Part shown: positions 1 to 8,503 of the stretch, piece after piece
Layout of the letters: every line of letters starts with the position of its first letter
Position numbering within the stretch: the stretch's first letter is position 1
DNA from: Flavobacteriaceae bacterium MAR_2010_72
GTDB taxonomy: Bacteria; Bacteroidota; Bacteroidia; Flavobacteriales; Flavobacteriaceae
Assembly: GCA_003550275.1 (NCBI GenBank)
Contig: QXCW01000002.1
Coordinates: 186,001-250,000 of the forward strand
Length of the DNA: 64,000 bases
Direction of reading: 5' to 3'
Notes under the pieces: generated by a model
Seen by the model: the letters and a program-made list of their open reading frames with translations, nothing else
Told to the model about the DNA's origin: nothing
Database searches by the model: none
Made by a program: the position numbers and the translations under genes

Positions 1-2268
1 TAACTCAAAGCCTTGATAAGCTATAGTCTGGGTGGTTGTTACGCAATTAGTGATGCTTAACCCTGATACCTTAATAGTGCAATTACCTTCGCTTGAATCA
101 TTACTTGATATATTGAGTGTGTCCAAAAAGAGCCCAATGGCGTTTGGATTGAACCTAATTGTGATGTTTTGTTGACTACTCGCTCCAATATCGAAAGGGA
201 TTGATGGAGGAGATACAAGACTGTACTGTGACCCATCTAAAAAGCTCAAATTAGAAATGGTAAGTGGTAAATCTCCTAAATTTTTAATAGTTAAAACAAC
301 ATCGGTATTTGAGTTTATGCTTGAAGAACCAAATTCATAGGTATATCCACAAGCGACATTAGACCCAACTGGAATTTGAAGTTGTATTTCTGCACTTGGG
401 ATACAGCTACTAAAATGATTTCCAAGTTCTGAAGCATAGTCTTCGGGAAAAGCTGTCCATTCTAAATTGGGATCAAAAGTATCCGAACCATTGTAATCAC
501 CATATTGTACACTACTTTTTCTAATCAGGGTTCTATTGACAGTACTGACGCTTCCACCTGTCCAGCCATTAACATCACCGGGGTCATTCCCAATTTGACC
601 TAATACGTCAATAATAGTACCAGTACTAATTTTTACCAATGTGATAGCATCATTACCGTTAAAATTAATTGTGGAGAGTGTTGTTGCAGAACCTGTATAT
701 ATTGTAGCTAGACTATTTTTGAAAACAATGGTGCTCCCGCTAGCTAGAGTACCAGAAAGTATAGTTGTTGAATTTGGAGTTGTATTTCCATTATTATAAA
801 GCTCAATTCTATAATTTGACAAATTTATGGAAGCACCCGTACCATTATAGATCTCTAAATATTTATTGTTACCAGAACCTTCAACATATTCAGAAATAAT
901 TAAATCTGAACAAGGTATAGGCTTTACCGTCAAAACTCCCGAAATATAGGTAGATCCATCCCATTCTCCACCTGCACTTCCGTCAGATAAAATGCCACCG
1001 TAAGTGTAAGATCCGCTATTTAATTTGAATCTTGTAGCATAATAATATGTGCCTACGGAAGATATTACAGAACCAATATTTACAAAATATTCATCATTTT
1101 GGTCAGAATTACAGTCCAAACAAGAAGGATTATAACCAGCAACTATCCAATTGGTCCAGGTACTAGGGTCTGTGTTTGTTGTGCTATAGCCAACCCAAGC
1201 AGAAATTCCTGAAGCCTGACCAAGCCCAGGAGTTAATCCAGCTTCATATACTTGCCCAAAAACGTCAAAAACACTACCTAAAGATATAGAGCCGACTTCT
1301 GGAAATTGTAGGTTGTAAAAATCGAGTGTTTCATCTTCAACTATCAATTGTACAGAATCGTAATTCCAAATACCTCCACTTCCACCGTAAGTAAAGGTGC
1401 ATCCGTTTAATTGAAACCTGCTAGCATAATAATATGTGCCTGGGCTTAATCCTGATCCAATTTCGGCCATATATTCATCATTGTTACCCCCTGTGTCGTT
1501 GTATGAAGCAGGTATCCAAGTCCAACCCAATCCACCGTTTGGGTTGTTATTAGTTGTATTATATCCAATCCAAGCCGATATTCCTAAACCTTGTGAATTT
1601 GGAGTGTCGGTTACTGATGGCTCATAAACTTGAGCGTAGATATTAAAATTATTCCCAACTGTTATGGTTTGTGGTGATGAATTTGGGAATTGAATATTTG
1701 CGTAGTTAACGACATCAGTGCAATAAACGAGACCATTGAAAGTAAAATCATTAATACTAAATGTACCACTACCTGCACTAGCTTCCCAGGCATAAAGCCT
1801 AAAGGTTATTGAGGTCATTATATTTTGAAAATTGACCGATGATAAGTCAATTGTAGTCCCCATTGCGGTTGGAGACCCAATATTTGAGGTAAAACCGTCC
1901 AAACTGCTTCTAAATACAAAGCTTATTGGCCCAGCGCTAGATATTTGTCCTGTATAAACAAAACTTGTAAAATCAATTCGATATCCAGAATTAGGAGTTA
2001 AAGTAAATTCAAAATAGGCAGTTAGATCGATTGAAACCGTATTCCAACTATTTGCATTATAGCGATCATTGGCATTCAAACCATTAATACCTGGCCCTCG
2101 ACCTATTCCAGAGGCGGTTAAATTTGGATCAACAATTTGACCTATCGTATAAGGGTTGTCTAAATTTGGATTGTTTCCTGTGATGGGATTAGTAAAAATA
2201 CTTTGACTATACCCTATATTCAGGATATAAATGAAGAAAAAAACAATGAGGGATTGTTTTTTATTCAT
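1..2268 (-). CDS. Secreted lamin-tail domain protein, 5' part (runs off the window)
   Basis: The reading frame starts at the ATG at 2268 and stays open to base 1 (756 codons, no stop), so the C-terminus lies outside. Residues 1-20 look like a signal peptide (KKK-like start, hydrophobic stretch, then SQS). Residues about 181-312 and 313-450 are two copies of one beta-rich module; both carry QVYE, a SAW(I/V)GY segment and a GTYYYA(S/T)RF segment. Residues about 453-621 match a lamin-tail domain (ISEYVEG, YLEIYNG, NLSNY). Residues about 627-745 resemble a choice-of-anchor D/ASPM-SPD-2-Hydin Ig fold (NLGDLPLTISN, FNP). In Bacteroidota such proteins are usually surface or secreted, often exported by the type IX system, and some carry a nuclease or sorting domain further on; that part is not visible here. 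Function unknown. Confidence 0.85.
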   Translation of the reverse strand, partial: MNKKQSLIVFFFIYILNIGYSQSIFTNPITGNNPNLDNPYTIGQIVDPNLTASGIGRGPGINGLNANDRYNANSWNTVSIDLTAYFEFTLTPNSGYRIDFTSFVYTGQISSAGPISFVFRSSLDGFTSNIGSPTAMGTTIDLSSVNFQNIMTSITFRLYAWEASAGSGTFSINDFTFNGLVYCTDVVNYANIQFPNSSPQTITVGNNFNIYAQVYEPSVTDTPNSQGLGISAWIGYNTTNNNPNGGLGWTWIPASYNDTGGNNDEYMAEIGSGLSPGTYYYASRFQLNGCTFTYGGSGGIWNYDSVQLIVEDETLDFYNLQFPEVGSISLGSVFDVFGQVYEAGLTPGLGQASGISAWVGYSTTNTDPSTWTNWIVAGYNPSCLDCNSDQNDEYFVNIGSVISSVGTYYYATRFKLNSGSYTYGGILSDGSAGGEWDGSTYISGVLTVKPIPCSDLIISEYVEGSGNNKYLEIYNGTGASINLSNYRIELYNNGNTTPNSTTILSGTLASGSTIVFKNSLATIYTGSATTLSTINFNGNDAITLVKISTGTIIDVLGQIGNDPGDVNGWTGGSVSTVNRTLIRKSSVQYGDYNGSDTFDPNLEWTAFPEDYASELGNHFSSCIPSAEIQLQIPVGSNVACGYTYEFGSSSINSNTDVVLTIKNLGDLPLTISNLSFLDGSQYSLVSPPSIPFDIGASSQQNITIRFNPNAIGLFLDTLNISSNDSSEGNCTIKVSGLSITNCVTTTQTIAYQGFEL

Positions 2269-2371
2269 ACACTAATTAATAAATTAGAAAGAAGTCCGTA
2301 AATATAAATTCCCTAACAGTCAGTAGCTTACAAAGTATCACTTATTAACAAATTGTTATTACTTTTAATCC

Positions 2372-2845
2372 ATGAATCAAAAGCAAACTTATACACTAGA
2401 CGAAGCCAAAAAAAAGCTCGAGAACTATTGTGTATATCAAGAACGTTGTCATAAAGAGGTTAGGCAAAAACTAAAACAAATGCATATGATTCCAGAAGCC
2501 ATAGATGCGGTCATTGTTCACCTATTGGAGCATAACTTTCTAAATGAAGAACGTTTTGCCAAAGCATTTGTTAGAGGTAAGTTTACAATTAAGAATTGGG
2601 GAAGGCGTCGTTTAACCTTAGAATTAAAGCAAAAAGACATTTCCAAATATAATATAAATATTGGATTGCAAGAGATTGAAGAATGTACTTACATCGACAC
2701 TTTTAATACTTTAGCCGAAAAAAAAGCAAGTTCAATTAAAGAGACCAATATTTTAAAGAAAAAGAAGAAATTAGCCGACTATTTGCTCTACAGAGGCTGG
2801 GAAGTCCATTTGGTCTACGATAAAGTTAACGAGCTCATTAAATAG
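2372..2845 (+). CDS. recX: Regulatory protein RecX
   Basis: The 157-residue product matches the RecX family, which binds RecA filaments and modulates recombination and the SOS response. Typical features are the helical repeats with YCVYQERCHKEVRQKL near residues 19-34, then LLEHNFLNEERFAKAFVRGK and the WGRRRLTLELKQK stretch, all diagnostic of RecX three-helix repeats. Length is normal for the family. A -7-like box (TACTTTTA) ends 4 nt before the ATG. The last 8 bp overlap the convergent cupin gene. Assignment is firm from sequence; direct action on RecA is family knowledge. Confidence 0.9.
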   Translation: MNQKQTYTLDEAKKKLENYCVYQERCHKEVRQKLKQMHMIPEAIDAVIVHLLEHNFLNEERFAKAFVRGKFTIKNWGRRRLTLELKQKDISKYNINIGLQEIEECTYIDTFNTLAEKKASSIKETNILKKKKKLADYLLYRGWEVHLVYDKVNELIK

Positions 2846-3704
2846 ATACTTTTTTGTGGGTTCTAATAATAGCCTGCTCATTTTTATAATCTATCCAGTT
2901 CTGCCCATTTAAGCGACGCATAAGGTTGTCAAAATGACGCATAACGAAGATATTGTAGATGGCCTTACTTAAATTTTTTGGCCGTCTAGCAATTGCTCTT
3001 AAGCTCATCGAAAACCCTGGAGTTAGGTATTTCATGTAATGCCAATAACCTTCAGGCATATAAAGTACTTCACCATGATTAAGGGTTGTGCTGAAACCTT
3101 GTGCTAGTCTTAATGCAGGCCATTTTTCAAAATCTGGATTGGAAAAGTCAATATCTTCCCTTGTGATTAACGAATGGGGGACTTTATACAAAAAGTCATT
3201 TTGCTTTTGGTCAAACAGGATAATCTTTTTTTCGCCTTCAAAATGAAAGTGAAAAATGTTAGCCAAATCAATATCATAGTGCATAAAGGTGTGGGAATCC
3301 CTTCCACCAAAAAACAACATAGGAAGACCTTTTAGAAGCTTAAGTCCAAAATCTGGATAGGTGAAATCCTTCTGAAGTTGAGGAACTTCCTTTAATATAT
3401 TCCAAAGAAAGATGCGATATTTTGTCGGTTCTTTTTTAAGTAAATCAACATAATCACTCATCTTCATTTTGGAGTGAGGTTCATTAAAACCATCTTTATA
3501 ATCAACTGGTCTATCATCGTATAGCGGTACAATTTTATCACCAGCAACGGTTTTCATATAATCTAAATTCCAATTGCTATAGGCGGGCCAATCTTCAATA
3601 TAGCGCTCGATTACCACAGGTTTTTGTGGTTTATAGTAATTTGCTATAAAGTCCTCTTTTGTGATGCTTTTAACCCGAGGAATATCGATGAGATTCAATG
3701 TCAA
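2838..3704 (-). CDS. Cupin-like / JmjC-domain protein (putative Fe(II)/2-oxoglutarate oxygenase)
   Basis: The 288-residue protein belongs to the cupin_8/JmjC-like family. It shows the opening segment with PVVIERYIEDWPA (about 29-41), the metal-binding HxD at H142-x-D144 and a distal histidine in GYWHYM (H222), i.e. a complete Fe(II) facial triad. Such proteins hydroxylate protein or small-molecule targets using 2-oxoglutarate; the substrate is not predictable here. It converges on recX with an 8-bp overlap. No signal peptide is visible, so it is probably cytoplasmic. Family assignment is good; enzymatic role is inferred from the intact triad. Confidence 0.8.
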   Translation of the reverse strand: MTLNLIDIPRVKSITKEDFIANYYKPQKPVVIERYIEDWPAYSNWNLDYMKTVAGDKIVPLYDDRPVDYKDGFNEPHSKMKMSDYVDLLKKEPTKYRIFLWNILKEVPQLQKDFTYPDFGLKLLKGLPMLFFGGRDSHTFMHYDIDLANIFHFHFEGEKKIILFDQKQNDFLYKVPHSLITREDIDFSNPDFEKWPALRLAQGFSTTLNHGEVLYMPEGYWHYMKYLTPGFSMSLRAIARRPKNLSKAIYNIFVMRHFDNLMRRLNGQNWIDYKNEQAIIRTHKKVSI

Positions 3705-3801
3705 TTGCCTAAAAATTTAAGAGCCAAAGTTATGAAAACGTTACCAAAATTAAAATAGTATATAGTGACTTATGGTCAGTTAGAATAAGCTGATTTTAAA
3801 A

Positions 3802-4896
3802 CTATTTTACCGCTTTTGCTTTTACTTTGGCCACTTCGTTCCGTTCAATCTTGTGTTCTGGACGTGACCATTTAGGTTTTTCACCCAAGGCTTGGTATTG
3901 TGAGTTTGCGGCTTCAACAGTTTGCGGCTGCATTTTTTTAATAAAAGGTTTCTGTGGATTTAATCCTAGGAGTTTAAACATTTCCATGTCCTCATTCACA
4001 TCAGGATTAGGTGTCGTAAGTAGTTTATCACCTGCAAAAATTGAATTGGCACCAGCAAAAAAGCATAAGGCTTGACCTTCACGAGACATCTCGGTACGTC
4101 CAGCGCTCAATCGTACTTGTGTTTCGGGAATTACTATTCTGGTGGTCGCCACCATGCGTACCATTTCCCATATGGATATGGGTTTTTGGTCTTCTAAAGG
4201 TGTGCCTTCAACTGCAACTAAAGCGTTGATTGGAACTGATTCAGGCTGTGGATTTAACGTTGATAGTGCTACAAGCATCCCAGCTCGGTCTTCAATGGCT
4301 TCACCCATACCAATAATTCCTCCACTACAAACGGTGACATTGGTTTTACGAACATTGTCAATAGTTTGAAGTCGGTCTTCAAAACCTCTTGTAGAAATAA
4401 CCTCTTTATAATAGTCTTCTGAAGAATCTAAATTATGATTGTAGGCATACAATCCAGCTTCGGCAAGTCGCTTGGCCTGGTTTTCGGTAATCATCCCTAA
4501 TGTGCAGCACACTTCCATGTCAAGCTTGTTAATGGTACGTACCATTTCAAGCACTTGGTCAAACTCTTCACCATCTTTCACATTACGCCAAGCAGCACCC
4601 ATACAAACTCGAGAGCTTCCTGATGATTTTGCACGTAAGGCTTGTGCTTTTACTTGCTGAACACTCATTAAATCGTTGCCTTCAACATTGGTGTGATAAC
4701 GAGCAGCTTGTGGGCAATAACCACAATCTTCGGGGCAGCCACCAGTTTTTATGGATAGTAAAGTTGAAACCTGAACCGTATTTGGGTCGTGATGCAAACG
4801 ATGAATTGAAGCCGCTTCATAGAGTAACTCCATTAACGGCTTGTTATAAATAGTTAGGATTTCCTCTTTGGTCCAGTTATGTCTTATTTCGCTCAT
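3802..4896 (-). CDS. bioB: Biotin synthase
   Basis: This 364-residue radical SAM enzyme inserts sulfur into dethiobiotin, the last step of biotin synthesis. The radical SAM cluster motif CxxxCxxC is at C54, C58 and C61. Further BioB blocks are present: SSRVCMGAAWR, CCTLGM, YNHNLDSSEDYYKEV, CSGGIIGMGE and RLSAGR (ligands of the second cluster). The C-terminal tail beyond about residue 330 is basic and poorly conserved. It lies 71 bp downstream of the ketosynthase gene on the same strand and is probably cotranscribed with it. A TATTTTTG box ends 4 nt before the ATG and could also drive a leaderless bioB transcript. Confidence 0.97.
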   Translation of the reverse strand: MSEIRHNWTKEEILTIYNKPLMELLYEAASIHRLHHDPNTVQVSTLLSIKTGGCPEDCGYCPQAARYHTNVEGNDLMSVQQVKAQALRAKSSGSSRVCMGAAWRNVKDGEEFDQVLEMVRTINKLDMEVCCTLGMITENQAKRLAEAGLYAYNHNLDSSEDYYKEVISTRGFEDRLQTIDNVRKTNVTVCSGGIIGMGEAIEDRAGMLVALSTLNPQPESVPINALVAVEGTPLEDQKPISIWEMVRMVATTRIVIPETQVRLSAGRTEMSREGQALCFFAGANSIFAGDKLLTTPNPDVNEDMEMFKLLGLNPQKPFIKKMQPQTVEAANSQYQALGEKPKWSRPEHKIERNEVAKVKAKAVK

Positions 4897-4967
4897 AATT
4901 CAAAAATAATGTAATAAATATTCAAAATTCAAATTCTAAAATTCAAATTTTAAGTTCTTTTCAACAA
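4897..4967. repeat. Short AT-rich direct repeat between ketosynthase gene and bioB
   Basis: The spacer holds two copies of AAAATTCAAATT at 4924-4935 and 4938-4949, with a partial third copy nearer bioB. It is low-complexity and has no clear hairpin. A TATTTTTG box (minus strand, 4908-4901) sits next to the bioB start. No BirA-type operator was recognised. Confidence 0.5.
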
Positions 4968-6122
4968 TTAAGGTTTAGATATTAGTATTGAAACAGCATT
5001 TCCACCAAACCCAACAGCATTAATCATTATATTAGTTATGCTTTTAGGATTGTTCTGATTTAAAAAAGGAGTCGGTATAAATTCTTGATGTTTTAGCATT
5101 AAAACAGCCAATTCTACACTCAACATTCCACTTGCTCCAAAGGTATGACCTAATTTCCATTTATTGGTAGTCAATAAAGGATGAGTATTACCGAATACTT
5201 TTTTGATGGCTTTAAGCTCCGCTAAATCACCTTTAACTGTTCCAGGGGTGTGAGTGACAATCACATCAATTTCATTTGGATTGCGTGTGCCTAGAGCCAT
5301 TTTCATAGAACGTTGAAAACATGTTGCATCAGTCGATAACGACACATTATGTTCTAAAACTTCGGTTGCATAACCAATACCCGAGATTAACGCAAGCGCA
5401 TTTATCTTTTTTCTAGGTTCTAAACAGGCCATAGCCGCACCTTCACCCAGCACCATTGTGTTTTTAGTTTTATTAAAATCCAATGCTCGACATGGATAAC
5501 CATCAGGATTTATGTGTGTTTTGTTGGCATAGATTTTTAAAGCTTGCATTTGCGCTATAGTAAATGGCGTAAGCGGTGCTTCGCTGCCACCTACTAAAAA
5601 CGTATTGCACATGCCAGCATTTATCCACGCTATACCGTTGAGCAAGGCATGCAATGCCGTTGAACAGGTTATAGAATGTGAAATTTCTGGGCCTTTGGTT
5701 TGCAGATCATGCGCCACCCAAGATGAAATATTTCCAAGTGTTGTGGTTGGTGAACTTAAGGTATTACTTTTGCCACGAGTTAAAAAATCCTCGTGATAGG
5801 TTTCAAAGAGTTGCGTTGCCCCACGAGACGACCCAATATTAATACCGAAATTGTCATTTTTTGACCAACCAGCTTGTTTTGTAGCATTCCTTGCTGTGTA
5901 AATAGCGAACAAAACAGAATCATCCAAAGATTTATAGCTGTGCTCTGAATTTCTTAAATCATCAATTTGCTTTTTGCTAGCGCGCGACAGAGGTGACATG
6001 TAAACACCATTTTTTTCTTCAATAAAATGATGATTGTTTTGGTAATTTCCCCAAGTAGTTTCTAATGAATCTCCTATTGAAGAAACTGAAGAAATAGCCG
6101 TAATTGAAATTGGTTGCTGCAA
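4968..6122 (-). CDS. Beta-ketoacyl-ACP synthase-like protein of the biotin cluster
   Basis: A thiolase-fold condensing enzyme of the KAS I/II type. With the TTG start at 6122 it has 384 residues. The Cys-His-His triad is intact: C153 (SITCSTALHALL), H291 (VTHTPGTV, matching HGTGT) and H326 (KLGHTFGASG). The frame extends upstream to an ATG at 6182, but a textbook promoter (TTG-N18-TACATTTG, 6168-6140) lies inside that extension, and similarity to KAS proteins begins right after the TTG, so I prefer the shorter form. It precedes bioB on the same strand and lies near bioA/D/F. A dedicated condensing step in pimeloyl-chain formation is a plausible inference; no bioC or bioH is in the window. It could instead serve another fatty-acid-like pathway. 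Confidence 0.8.
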   Translation of the reverse strand: MQQPISITAISSVSSIGDSLETTWGNYQNNHHFIEEKNGVYMSPLSRASKKQIDDLRNSEHSYKSLDDSVLFAIYTARNATKQAGWSKNDNFGINIGSSRGATQLFETYHEDFLTRGKSNTLSSPTTTLGNISSWVAHDLQTKGPEISHSITCSTALHALLNGIAWINAGMCNTFLVGGSEAPLTPFTIAQMQALKIYANKTHINPDGYPCRALDFNKTKNTMVLGEGAAMACLEPRKKINALALISGIGYATEVLEHNVSLSTDATCFQRSMKMALGTRNPNEIDVIVTHTPGTVKGDLAELKAIKKVFGNTHPLLTTNKWKLGHTFGASGMLSVELAVLMLKHQEFIPTPFLNQNNPKSITNIMINAVGFGGNAVSILISKP

Positions 6123-6139
6123 GATTGTAAAGCTTTTGG

Positions 6140-6168
6140 CAAATGTAAGTTTTCTTAAAATGTAACAA
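6140..6168 (-). promoter_or_regulatory. Promoter of the ketosynthase-bioB unit
   Basis: On the minus strand a TTG (6168-6166) is followed after 18 nt by TACATTTG (6147-6140), matching the Bacteroidota -33/-7 consensus TTG/TAnnTTTG. It points to the ketosynthase gene and places the transcription start downstream of the 6182 ATG. Confidence 0.7.
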
Positions 6169-6212
6169 AAGCAAGACCTCAAATACTTATCTTTAAATCA
6201 AATAAAATTATA

Positions 6213-6644
6213 ATGGAAGAAGTGAGAAAGAAAAGCTGGTTTGGCAGAAATTGGCTTTGGGTGGTGCCTATTAGTGGTTGCTTAATGGTGATTTTCCTCA
6301 TTATTTTTGGAGTTGGAGCGGCTATTTTTGGCGTTTCCAAAGTGCTCAAGAATTCTACGCCCTATAGTTACGCTTTTGAATTAGCCGAAGAGAATGAAAA
6401 TGTAAGATATAGTCTAGGAAAGCCCATTGTGACTGATGGTGTTATGAGTGGAAACATAAACATAAATAATGATCGCGGTGAAGTGAATTTTACAATACCA
6501 ATAAAAGGATCAAAAGGGAAAGGTGCAATTATAGTTATTGGCGAAAAATATGACGGCGAATGGATCTATGAAAAGTTATATGTACTCATTAAAGAAACCA
6601 ATGAAGAAATTAACTTGCTAGATAAAAGTCTAGAAGGCTTCTAA
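6213..6644 (+). CDS. Cytochrome c oxidase assembly factor Coa1 family protein
   Basis: The 143-residue protein has a short basic N-terminus, one membrane segment (about residues 14-42, rich in V/I/G/F), then an extracytoplasmic domain of about 100 residues. The domain pattern (VRYSLGKPI, MSGNININ, GEVNFTIPIKGSKGKG, GEWIYEKLYV) matches the Coa1 family, whose eukaryotic members help assemble cytochrome oxidase; the bacterial role is not established. It is inverted between the two biotin units and overlaps the 3' end of bioA by 15 bp. A TATCTTTA -7-like box lies at 6188-6195. Confidence 0.7.
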   Translation: MEEVRKKSWFGRNWLWVVPISGCLMVIFLIIFGVGAAIFGVSKVLKNSTPYSYAFELAEENENVRYSLGKPIVTDGVMSGNININNDRGEVNFTIPIKGSKGKGAIIVIGEKYDGEWIYEKLYVLIKETNEEINLLDKSLEGF

Positions 6645-7895
6645 AACTTCTTCAATGGTTTTATAGACTTTTTGCAATTGCTCATCTGTAATCACATATG
6701 GCGCTTGAATATAAATAGTATTCCCCAATGGGCGCAAAAATACACCTCGCTCCATAAAGAATTTAAACAGTTCGTCTCTTAAATTTCCGTAACGTTCCAT
6801 TTCAATATTCAAGTCTAAAGCGTAGATGATTCCTGTCTGTCTTGTAGCTTTTATTTTAGGGTGATCTTTAATTCGTTTATTAAACCTTTTATGGGATGCG
6901 GTGATGCGATTTATGTTATTTTGTATCTCTTCCGATTGCAGCAATTCAATTCCAGCTAAAGCCGCAGTACATGCTAAAGGATTTGCTGAATAGGTATGCC
7001 CATGAAAAAAGCCTTTGCTGATATCATCACTGTAAAATGCATCGTAAATAGCCTGCGAACAGGTTGTAATTCCCATAGGCGCCAAACCTGCAGTTAAGGC
7101 CTTACTCAAACACATAATATTCGGTTTGGTATGTATTTGATCTGAAGCAAAAAAGGTTCCTGTTTTTCCAAAGCCAGTCATGACTTCGTCTGCAATTGTG
7201 ATAACTCCATGTGTACTTAAAAATCGGAGAATTTCGTTAAGCGCATTGGCATCGTGCATTTTCATAGCAGCAGCACCTTGAACTAAAGGTTCATAGACAA
7301 AACCAGCAACATTCTCCGTTTTTACAATGGTTTTTAAAAGTTCTAATATATCATTATGATTGGATCCGTTGGGGGTTGGGATTCTTTTGACCTTCAAAAA
7401 AAAGTCTTCAAAAGGCCCATTATAAACTGAAAGACCAGAAACACTCATCGAACCAAAAGTGTCACCGTGAAAGCCATCTTCAAATGCTATTAAAGTGTCC
7501 TTTTTCTTCCCTTGGTTAAAATGGAATTGGAGCGCCATTTTAATTCCAACTTCAACACTTGTAGAACCATTGTCACTAAAAAAAATCTTGTTTTGGTTTT
7601 TTGGTAATATTTTGATGAGTTCTTCGGAAAGCTTTATGGCCGGCTCATGGGTAAAACCACTAAAAACCACTTGATCTAAGGTCTTCATTTGGGCAGTTAC
7701 GCAATCCGTAATATAATCATTACAATGCCCATACATACAGGTATACCAAGAGGCTATGGCATCAATATACTTATTTCCGTTTTCATCTATAAGCTCGCAG
7801 CCTTTTGCCTTGGTAATGGCAATGGTTTCTGGATGCAACTTGTGTTGCGTTAATGGGTGCCATAAGTGTTTTTTATCTCGTTCTTTAAGACTCAT
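6630..7895 (-). CDS. bioA: Adenosylmethionine-8-amino-7-oxononanoate aminotransferase
   Basis: This 421-residue class III PLP aminotransferase makes 7,8-diaminopelargonic acid in biotin synthesis. It carries the BioA opening (LWHPLTQH), the PLP-phosphate contacts SDNGSTSVE (about 107-115), the acidic IADEVMTGFG with D236, and the Schiff-base lysine K265 in LSKALTAG. Length fits the family. The start codon overlaps the bioD stop by 4 nt, so the two are translationally coupled in the bioF-bioD-bioA operon. Confidence 0.97.
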   Translation of the reverse strand: MSLKERDKKHLWHPLTQHKLHPETIAITKAKGCELIDENGNKYIDAIASWYTCMYGHCNDYITDCVTAQMKTLDQVVFSGFTHEPAIKLSEELIKILPKNQNKIFFSDNGSTSVEVGIKMALQFHFNQGKKKDTLIAFEDGFHGDTFGSMSVSGLSVYNGPFEDFFLKVKRIPTPNGSNHNDILELLKTIVKTENVAGFVYEPLVQGAAAMKMHDANALNEILRFLSTHGVITIADEVMTGFGKTGTFFASDQIHTKPNIMCLSKALTAGLAPMGITTCSQAIYDAFYSDDISKGFFHGHTYSANPLACTAALAGIELLQSEEIQNNINRITASHKRFNKRIKDHPKIKATRQTGIIYALDLNIEMERYGNLRDELFKFFMERGVFLRPLGNTIYIQAPYVITDEQLQKVYKTIEEVLEAF

Positions 7896-8503
7896 AAATT
7901 CTTCTTGAAAAGTTCAGCATATTCTAAAACCACATTTTTATCAAAATAGGGTTCTTCCTCAATGCGCCCAATGACATTCACCTTTGTCATTTTCTTTATA
8001 ATATCTTCCGTTGATTGATGTTCGTTTCCACTAAAAATAATAGAAACATCAAAGCCCTTTTCCTTTAAAAAATGTACTGTTAATAGCGTATGATTAATAC
8101 TTCCCAAATAATGTCGTGATACTACCACCACTTTATAGTTGGGTTGTATCAAGTCTAATACAGTTTGGGTGTCATTTAGGGGAACCAATAAGCCTCCAGC
8201 ACCTTCAATGACCAAGTTATTTTTGGTTTTGGGAGGATTAATTTGCTTAACATCTATTGAAAGTCCATCAATAGCGGCCGCTGCATGTGGACTCATAGGC
8301 GTTTGTAATGCATAACCATTAGGATGAAAAACGGAAGTAGTATTTGAAACTAGCTGCTTTACTTTTTTTGTGTCACAATGGTCAAGATCGCCTGCTTGGA
8401 TTGGTTTCCAGTAATCTGCCTGTAGGGCTTCAACCAAAATGGCTGAAGCAATCGTTTTACCAACATCGGTTGAAATTCCTGTAACAAAAAAGGTCTTTTT
8501 CAT
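7892..8503 (-). CDS. bioD: Dethiobiotin synthetase
   Basis: The 203-residue ATP-dependent carboxylase closes the ureido ring to make dethiobiotin. The P-loop GISTDVGKT lies at residues 9-17 (K16). The PIQAGDLD segment (near 36) and EGAGGLLVPL (near 99-108) are the substrate and Mg-ATP blocks of BioD. It overlaps bioF upstream (8500-8503) and bioA downstream (7892-7895) by 4 nt each, the pattern of a coupled operon. The length is slightly short of the usual 220 residues, but no motif is missing. Confidence 0.95.
   Translation of the reverse strand: MKKTFFVTGISTDVGKTIASAILVEALQADYWKPIQAGDLDHCDTKKVKQLVSNTTSVFHPNGYALQTPMSPHAAAAIDGLSIDVKQINPPKTKNNLVIEGAGGLLVPLNDTQTVLDLIQPNYKVVVVSRHYLGSINHTLLTVHFLKEKGFDVSIIFSGNEHQSTEDIIKKMTKVNVIGRIEEEPYFDKNVVLEYAELFKKNL

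Noticed and set aside
4897-4967. BirA-type biotin operator in the ketosynthase/bioB spacer
   Set aside because: No inverted TTGTAAAC-like half-sites; the AT-rich repeat is direct, not inverted.
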